Assembly: GCA_037176905.1 (NCBI GenBank)
Contig: JBBBWG010005736.1
Span: 1-27,543 of the forward strand
Direction of reading: 5' to 3'
Origin: Azolla pinnata
Taxonomy: Eukaryota > Streptophyta > Polypodiopsida > Salviniales > Salviniaceae
DNA length: 27,543 bases
Of this stretch, positions 22,741 to 27,543 are shown in pieces (within the stretch, counting starts at the first letter, position 1; each line of letters opens with the position of its first letter). The position numbers and the translations under genes are program-made. Below the pieces are notes generated by a model that ran no database searches, was not told the DNA's origin, and saw nothing but the letters and a program-made list of their open reading frames with translations.

Positions 22741-24030
22741 AAGTCGTCAACTCCATGCTTTAATGAACTATTTTGTATTAGTCCCAACTTGAACATTTCC
22801 TGAACCATGGAAAGTCATGCATTGTGCACATTAGAATAACTCTAAGATAGAACTGACATTCAAGTAACACCTTTAACATATCCTCCATTTGAACCTCTTG
22901 CTATAATAACTGCAGCTCTTCCACCAACAATGCTAGGTACACATCCAAATTCACTAACTTATACTTGTTTGGGTAAGGAGCATTAACATGATATGTCCCT
23001 TCTTCATCACCATGCGTGGAGGCAAGTTGTAGTTGACCAACTCAACTAGCCAAACACTGTAGGAGCTGCTGCAAAGCCTAAACAGGTTCATATCGTCCTG
23101 CCTAAACCCAATCTCAAGTTTCAGTGTTCAGCCCCAAATTCTAGCCAAGTAGAATCGATGTGTTGCCAAGCCGGAGAATCATTTGGCATTCTCCACTTCC
23201 CATCTTGGCTACGATGTGTTACATGCCAATTCATCAATGATGTAATGGATCAACACTAGAACATCATGCAGACCCTGGGAATGACTGGGAAGTGTCGGAG
23301 CACCTGAAATCAACAACGACCCACATATTATTAGTGCGGATTTGCAGTAAATGTGCAACAAATTCGCAATAAAGTTGTAGTAAACTTGCGGAAAATTTGC
23401 AACAAACTCAAGATAAAGTTGAAGCAAACTCGCGGCAATGTTGCATCTATGTTGTAGCAAATATACAACAAAGTCGCAAGAATGTAGTGACAAAGTTGGT
23501 ACACAGTTGCTACAACCTTGCTGACACACTACCGCGAGTTTGCAGCAACATGCATGGATAAATTGTTGGAAATATTGAACTAGCAACTTTTGAACTAACC
23601 TTGCAAGGAACCTGCGTTGATGCTATGTCTAATCGATATTCGGCTCTCTACACTTCGGGATTTTGTCAGATGCTCGAATACTCCTCGAAAGAACACACAA
23701 TCATTCATACATGCATGAATTCTCTTGTAGTCAACCCCATGCAACGTGATCATTTGTTTGCTTGCATCATCACATAAAGTTGGTAGACATGTGGTGCATG
23801 TAACATCTTCTCAATTAATCTGAGCAATGCATCCACGCACGTATTACACCATCCATATGATGTTTGGAGATTCATGATCTCCATCAATGCTCTTAGCATT
23901 GAAAAGCTTGTTCCTTCATATAATGGTGTTCAAGCAGCATCCAATAGGGTCAAGAAGTCCGATATCTCATGTTTTATTGGGTGACGTACAGATCCTTGCT
24001 GACATGCCGAGTGATGCAGGTCATCTATCA
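22740..24030 (-). mobile_element. Decayed CACTA (En/Spm) transposon, Tnp2 transposase
   Basis: On the minus strand, fragments appear in the order of the plant Tnp2 transposase. At ~24020-23700 these are 'PLYEGTSFSMLRALMEIMNL', 'GWCNTCVDALLRLI', a 'RCMGLT' block and 'SRAEYRLDIASTQVPCKV'. At ~23204-23143 it has 'DGKWRMPNDSPAWQHIDSTW' followed by 'NLRLGLG'. At ~23060-22950 come frame-shifted copies of the S.WPVvLv.YNLPPW and G..D vyL.pLveEL motifs. At ~22860-22810 it has 'FYLRVILMCTMHDFPWF'. Stops and frameshifts throughout make it a pseudogene. An 11-bp minisatellite (23334-23553) interrupts the coding order. CACTA terminal inverted repeats were not seen, so the element's limits are unknown and the C-terminal part of Tnp2 is missing. 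Confidence 0.8.
23334..23553. repeat. 11-bp minisatellite, ~20 units, inside the CACTA relic
   Basis: The sequence divides into 20 consecutive units of exactly 11 bases with no indels: gtgcggatttg, cagtaaatgtg, caacaaattcg, caataaagttg, tagtaaacttg and so on to cagcaacatgc. The loose consensus is c-a/g-a/g-c-aaa-g/c-t-t-g. Units differ at several positions, so the array is old. The strict length, close to one helical turn, is kept even where bases differ. It lies between the VPCKV and DGKW motifs of the decayed Tnp2. Confidence 0.85.
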
Positions 24031-24417
24031 TATCCTCTGTTCGCTTATTTGCAGCGTCGGAAGGATGCTACTGTGCTAAACCCTCAAGATCCTCGACGAT
24101 TGCATTCATGCGTTGACATACACTCGCCACATTTGCATTAGTCTCTACCCTGGCACGCTTGTAGTAGTCATGTAACAGCCTTGGCACCAAAATATAATGT
24201 TGTACATCATGTGGTGACTCCTCAGGTTTCCAATGACCCCCTTTGCGTTGTTGATCGTGCAAAACACGTTGAGCACACCAAAATCTCTTTCTGCACCGGT
24301 CACACCTGCATCGAATGGTCCGAGCTCCCCATTGGCTGATGTTTCTCTAGCACAACTCCTCTGTATTAGTGGACAAAGACTTTGAGCTGCTGTAAAATTG
24401 ACCACCTGCATCCTTTG
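24030..24417 (-). other. Probable 5' part of the CACTA transposase region
   Basis: Open minus-strand stretches (24068-24262 and part of 24145-24480) encode polar residues such as 'RVETNANVASVCQRMNAIV' that lead without a long gap towards the PLYEG block of Tnp2. They are probably the decayed N-terminal region of the same element. No diagnostic motif was recognised, so the call rests on position. Confidence 0.35.
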
Positions 24418-24600
24418 CAACACATTGTGCAGCAAATGTGCAACAAACACGCAATAAATTGAGCAACAAACACGCGACAAAACTTGTAGCAGAGTCGTGG
24501 CAAAGATGCAGCAAAATCGCGGCTAAACGTGTAGCAATGGTCGCGACTACTGGTCCAACAACGTTGTGGTGAATGGTCTAGCAATACTTGTGGTAAATAA
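24418..24600. repeat. Second 11/12-bp minisatellite of the same type
   Basis: About 16 units alternate between 11 and 12 bases (caacacattgtg, cagcaaatgtg, caacaaacacg, caataaattga, gcaacaaacacg, cgacaaaacttg, tagcagagtcg, tggcaaagatg, cagcaaaatcg ...). The word structure (nnNcaaannnTG/CG) is that of the 23334-23553 array, about 1.1 kb away. The two arrays flank the N-terminal Tnp2 region. Confidence 0.75.
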
Positions 24601-24639
24601 CACTCTGAAATTGGAGTTTTTTTCCCTGAATTTCTAATT

Positions 24640-24975
24640 TTGAGCTCATGCTTGTTCTTGCTCCTACTCCTCCTGTTCCTGCTCTTGCTCCTCCTGCCTC
24701 TGGTTCTACTGCTGTTGCACCTATTGCCCTGCACGCCCTATTGCCCACTTATTTCCTGCTACCTTGCTGCCCACTTCTTTAGTTGTTGCCCACTTTTTTC
24801 TTGTTGCCTTGCTACCCACTTCTTCAACTACTGCCCTGCTACCTTGTTGCCTTGCTGCCCTATTCCCTGTTGCTGCCCACTTCTTCAGCTACTGCCCTAC
24901 TGCCCTATTGCCTTGTTGCTGCCCACTTCTTTAGCTTCTACCCACTTCTACTGCTGCCCACATCTTCTGCTCAAA
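24640..24975. repeat. Trinucleotide-rich pyrimidine tract (CTG/CTC/CCC)
   Basis: This begins as (cttgctcctcctgtt)-like triplets and becomes a degenerate repeat of ttgctgcccacttcttcagctactgcc-type units. Because the period is a multiple of three, it leaves long open frames on both strands, Leu/Pro/Cys-rich on plus and Arg/Ser-rich on minus. These are products of composition and not genes. It adjoins the other two short-period arrays. Confidence 0.75.
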
Positions 24976-24998
24976 GTAACTCCACTTCTTCAGCTGAA

Positions 24999-25440
24999 AT
25001 TTGCAAATTTCTGTCCAACTATCTATCTGAATTACTGAATGCAAATTTCTTTCCACCCTGAATTCTGTCCAAATTACTGAATTTACTGAATGCAAATTTT
25101 TGTCCAAATTCAAATTCCTCTCCGAATGCAAATATCTGTCCGAATATCTATCCAAAGTCGAATTTTACACTGAAAATTTGCAAATTTCTCTCCAATTGCA
25201 AATTTCTATCCAAATTTCTGTCCAAATGCAAATTGTTGTCCAAATTACTGCCGAAATGCAAATTTCTGTCCAAATTTCTATCTGATATCTGTCTGAATTC
25301 AAATTTCTGTTGTAGATCTCTCATTTCTATCCAAATCTAACATTTCTCTGTCCAAATGCAAATTGTTGTCCAAATTATTGTTCAAATGCAAATTCTTGTC
25401 CAAATTTATGTCAGAATATTTGTCCAACTTCAAATTCCGG
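24999..25440. repeat. Hexamer-based 12/18-bp satellite
   Basis: The tract is built from six-base blocks: tccaaa, tgcaaa, tttctg, ttgttg, ttactg. They combine mainly as 12-base (tccaaa-tttctg) and 18-base (tccaaa-tgcaaa-ttgttg) units that often alternate to give a 30-base higher-order period. This is clearest at about 25190-25310 and 25335-25425. The minus-strand translation is an Asn/Leu/Asp pattern (NLHLNNNLDKN), again an effect of period. It is not related in sequence to the 11-bp arrays. Confidence 0.8.
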
Positions 25441-26205
25441 TTTAGGGTTTGTGACAAAAATCTCTGCTTTATTGTTTTTATTTCCTTTATCACTTACACA
25501 AGCCCTAATCATGAAGAAGAATAGAGTCATTGCTTCCTAATTCCTTAATCATATGCACAAAACCTAATGAAATTAGTATGGCCGAACTTGGAAAGATAGA
25601 TTTATTAGCGAAATTCGGCGTGCATGGTAGGCAATAATGTGTATAATTGAATCGGGGTACTAAAAATTAGTCTAATAGGAATGAATTAGTTGTGCTTCGA
25701 CCTCCCGCACCTCACCTGCATGCAAGATGCCTAAGCCTATGACAAGCTTCATGATACCAAGTAAATTAATATAATTCTTTGAATGTTAACCAATGCCTTA
25801 CAATATGATTTCTGAAGCAGTAGAGAGAGACAATGGGAAAAATGCAAGCAACTACTGCATACAAAGCTTCAAAGGTCTACACCTCCATGAGTGGAGGCGG
25901 GTGCTTTTCCTTCTCCCATGGGTTGCCCTCCTTTAATTGATTCCGATGTGGATCAAGCAGCTTGAACGAGTTCTCATTGGCCAGGAACAAGCACCTAGAA
26001 TGACACGGCTCGATATAAGGTGCTTCTCGACACTAGGCTTAATTGCTCATGATTCATCTCTGATGCTTCTTTAGGAGAATTGAATGATAACTATGATCTC
26101 CCTCGGTGCTGAATCCCTCCGCTAATGGCCGGCTGAATGTTGCTTCATATACATCGGTCGGCTCTGCTTCGATTGTACTCCCTCACTATAATCATTAAGT
26201 TTTTT
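25441..26205. other. Region without a recognised gene
   Basis: AT-rich at first, more balanced after 25860. The minus strand has two neighbouring coding-like stretches: about 26170-26060 (contains 'TDVYEATFSRPLAEGFS') and 25994-25877 (38 residues from a tctag acceptor-like site to a TAG, including 'LLDPHRNQLKEGNPWEKEK'). I recognise neither. They could be the last exons of an unknown gene, a captured gene fragment or chance. Confidence 0.35.
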
Positions 26206-26452
26206 GTTGTTTCTTGCACACAGACGCACAATACACCGATGATTATATGCATTGCATATAGGGTCCCTAATTGCAGGCGTGATTAAGTGCCATGCCGTGC
26301 TTAATCAGCCCTAATCGAGGAATCAGCCCTACTGTAGCTCCCTTATCGGAAGCAGATGCTCCAAGTGCCAAAATGCAGAGCAAAAACGCAAATGGAAGCC
26401 AAACGCCAAAGAAAAAACACGAGGAATAAAATGGCAGCAGGAAAATGCAATG

Positions 26453-26850
26453 CACATATAAATAAGAGGAAGAACTCCATTCCTAAGTTAATTCTTCTTC
26501 TTCTTCTTCTTCTTCCTGCTTCCTTCTGATGCGTCCTTCTTTCTGCTTCTGATTCTCTCAGTGCCTATTCTGCACAAACCCTAATCCTTCCCCCCGATCT
26601 TCTTCTCTGCATATCCCCGCCGGCTACAAGCCTTCAGGATGAGGATGAGGATGAAGATGAAGGATCGCGTCTGCACCTCTGCCGGCCTACCGCATCCTGC
26701 GTTGACCGTGTATCGTTCTTCTGCTGGAGCCGCCATAGCCTCCTGCTCCGTTGCATGTGCTGCTACAGCTCGAACCTATTCGGCGCCGCCCTACAGAATC
26801 TCCAGAGCTCGTCTGCGAGCACTGCTGTACGTGGGGAACATCCTGTGAAG
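26453..26850 (+). promoter_or_regulatory. Promoter-like segment with a small ORF
   Basis: On the plus strand, acatataaataag (TATA-like, 26453-26463) is followed by (ttc)n at ~26487-26512, an aaaccctaa telo-box at ~26575-26583, and an ATG at 26639. The frame runs 69 codons (MRMRMKMKDRVC...) to a TGA at 26846-26848. The layout resembles a plant core promoter and leader. The peptide has no recognisable family, and the whole interval may lie inside the copia LTR, so a gene is doubtful. Confidence 0.25.
26487..26512. repeat. TTC microsatellite
   Basis: About eight consecutive ttc units, in the promoter-like segment. Confidence 0.85.
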
Positions 26851-26900
26851 ATAGTAAGTTAGAGAACTGCCTCCATAGACTGATATGGAGCATCACCCTC

Positions 26901-26967
26901 CATGCATGAAGATCCGTATCCATCCATGCATGACCCTTACCATCTCCATCCATGCATGCATAAATAG
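26901..26967. promoter_or_regulatory. Three RY (CATGCATG) motifs before a TATA-like word
   Basis: CATGCATG occurs at 26901-26908, 26925-26932 and 26951-26958. Each is inside a repeated 'ccatgcatg' phrase spaced about 25 bases apart, followed by ataaatag at 26960-26967. CATGCA is the core bound by B3 factors of the ABI3/FUS3/LEC2 family in seed genes. The motif is palindromic, so its strand is undefined. Use is unproven. Confidence 0.4.
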
Positions 26968-27347
26968 GCCTCCAAGGCCACAATGAACGTAAGAGTTAAA
27001 AAAACCAAGTTTGACGTTCCCTCTTCTCTCTGTCTCTACTCTCTCTTTGCTGTATTGCGATGGAGCAGGGATCTGTTCCGCTCCGGATCGAATAGCATGG
27101 ACAGCAATGGAAGAAGAAGGAGCGTTGCTCCTCAAGAGGCAGAGTGCTACAACAGAGAGGAGAAAGCCCAGCGAAAAAGGCCGGGCGGCTACAGAGAGGA
27201 CGGGCGACTGCTGCTGCCCGTCTGTTGTCCTTCTCCCTCTCTCTGCCCGTCGCTTTCTCTCGCTCTCTCTCCACTTAGTACTAAGTGAGAGAGACCAATC
27301 TTTGGCCTTTTCACACTTAGTATATGTATAGAGATACATATACAACA

Positions 27348-27358
27348 ATCTCCCACTA
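27348..27358 (-). other. Copia polypurine tract
   Basis: Minus-strand TAGTGGGAGAT directly precedes TGTTG. It closely resembles the AAGTGGGAGATTGTTGG junction common at the 3' end of plant Ty1/copia elements, and it fixes the LTR start at 27347. Confidence 0.75.
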
Positions 27359-27475
27359 AAGGCCTAAATTGGGAGAACGAATAATGGAAGGTTAGACAAT
27401 ACGAGACCTAGACCTATACCTCCCACCTGTTGGGCATGTTACACAATTTACATGACAAATGTGTAACGCAAGACA

Positions 27476-27543
27476 CTAAGTGATCCCCATCAAGTGACAA
27501 CAATACTCCAAAGCATCTTGTGGTAAGGCCTTAGTCAATGCAT
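27476..27543 (-). pseudogene. C-terminal end of a Ty1/copia polyprotein (partial)
   Basis: From the window edge the minus strand reads DALTKALPQDALEYCCHLMG then IT and TAG at 27476-27478. D(A/M)LTK.LP is the conserved end of the RNase H part of copia polyproteins, usually followed by a few residues (F...LGL) and the stop, as here. The rest of the element lies beyond the right edge. Whether the full element is intact cannot be judged. About 120 bases of non-coding sequence separate this stop from the polypurine tract. Confidence 0.8.

Larger units (their letters stand above)
26206..27347 (-). repeat. Copia 3' LTR (right end firm, left end tentative)
   Basis: The LTR starts at 27347 on the minus strand (TGTTGTATATG), directly after the polypurine tract. 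Its other end is unknown. The word tgttgtttcttg at 26206 would give matching TGTTG...CAACA ends and a length near 1.14 kb, but this is not confirmed because the second LTR lies outside the window. The interval includes perfect palindromes: cacttagtactaagtg at about 27272-27287, and tatatgtat/atacatata at about 27331-27343. It also includes TATA-like words at 26453-26463 and 26960-26967, three catgcatg motifs and a TTC microsatellite. Confidence 0.45.

Noticed and set aside
23209-23586. 125-codon minus-strand Cys/Leu-rich frame
   Set aside because: It results from the 11-bp satellite, which lacks stops in this frame, and has no independent protein signature.
23334-24600. CRISPR array
   Set aside because: Units are 11-12 bases with no unique spacers, in a plant nuclear context next to transposase sequence.
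24640-25061. Leu/Pro-rich plus-strand protein of 92-132 residues
   Set aside because: It is low-complexity triplet repeat with no start context, domain or promoter.
26893-27348. Overlapping 92-151-codon frames near the right end
   Set aside because: They are Arg/Ser/Glu-rich readings of GA/CT-rich LTR DNA on both strands, with no family resemblance.
1-27543. tRNA or rRNA genes
   Set aside because: I scanned for the GGTTCGAATCC-type B box with a matching acceptor stem and for rRNA-like blocks and saw none. A covariance-model search would be needed to exclude them fully.

Overview
The window is nuclear DNA from a flowering plant. It carries intron-rich genes with plant splice signals, a plant receptor kinase, and relics of four classes of plant transposable element. 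The receptor-kinase gene has a very GC-rich 5' half that fades towards its 3' end. That gradient is typical of many monocots (commelinids), so a monocot is my best guess, but it is not proven.

Layout. Positions 1-2200 are AT-rich intergenic DNA with a 25-bp inverted repeat (569-650). Positions 2160-2627 are the upstream and 5' UTR region of the first gene. It contains a diverged ~150-bp segment present twice and a 61-codon upstream ORF whose stop overlaps the start codon (ATGA). Positions 2628-4475 (+) hold one intact, intronless-CDS gene for a BIR1-type leucine-rich-repeat receptor pseudokinase of 615 aa. After a 3' flank there is a second gene on the minus strand, at 6643-16635 for the coding part and to about 21030 with the 5' UTR exon. 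It is a golgin-84 / golgin candidate 1 (GC1) homologue. I reconstructed it by hand as 21 coding exons giving 663 aa, every junction but one being canonical GT-AG. The exception is best read as a GC-AG intron at 15481-15576. The largest coding intron (11804-14672) contains a decayed RTE-like LINE in the same orientation. The 5' UTR intron (~4.3 kb) carries three separate ~80-bp tandem duplications.

Positions 21500-27543 are a transposon graveyard. A decayed Ty3/gypsy 3' pol end lies at ~21800-22740 (-). A decayed CACTA (En/Spm) Tnp2 transposase lies at ~22740-24030 (-), interrupted by a ~220-bp array of exact-length 11-bp units (23334-23553). A related 11/12-bp array is at 24418-24600. These are followed by a trinucleotide-rich pyrimidine tract (24640-24975) and a hexamer-based 12/18-bp satellite (about 24999-25440). 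The right edge holds the C-terminal end of a Ty1/copia polyprotein (-), its polypurine tract and the start of its 3' LTR.

The two genes are not an operon and have no obvious joint function. The first is an immune-signalling membrane receptor and the second a Golgi tethering protein. They are convergent, with about 2.2 kb between their stop codons. I found no tRNA, rRNA or CRISPR. I found no clearly new biological system; the most unusual structure is the short-period satellite block in and next to the CACTA relic.
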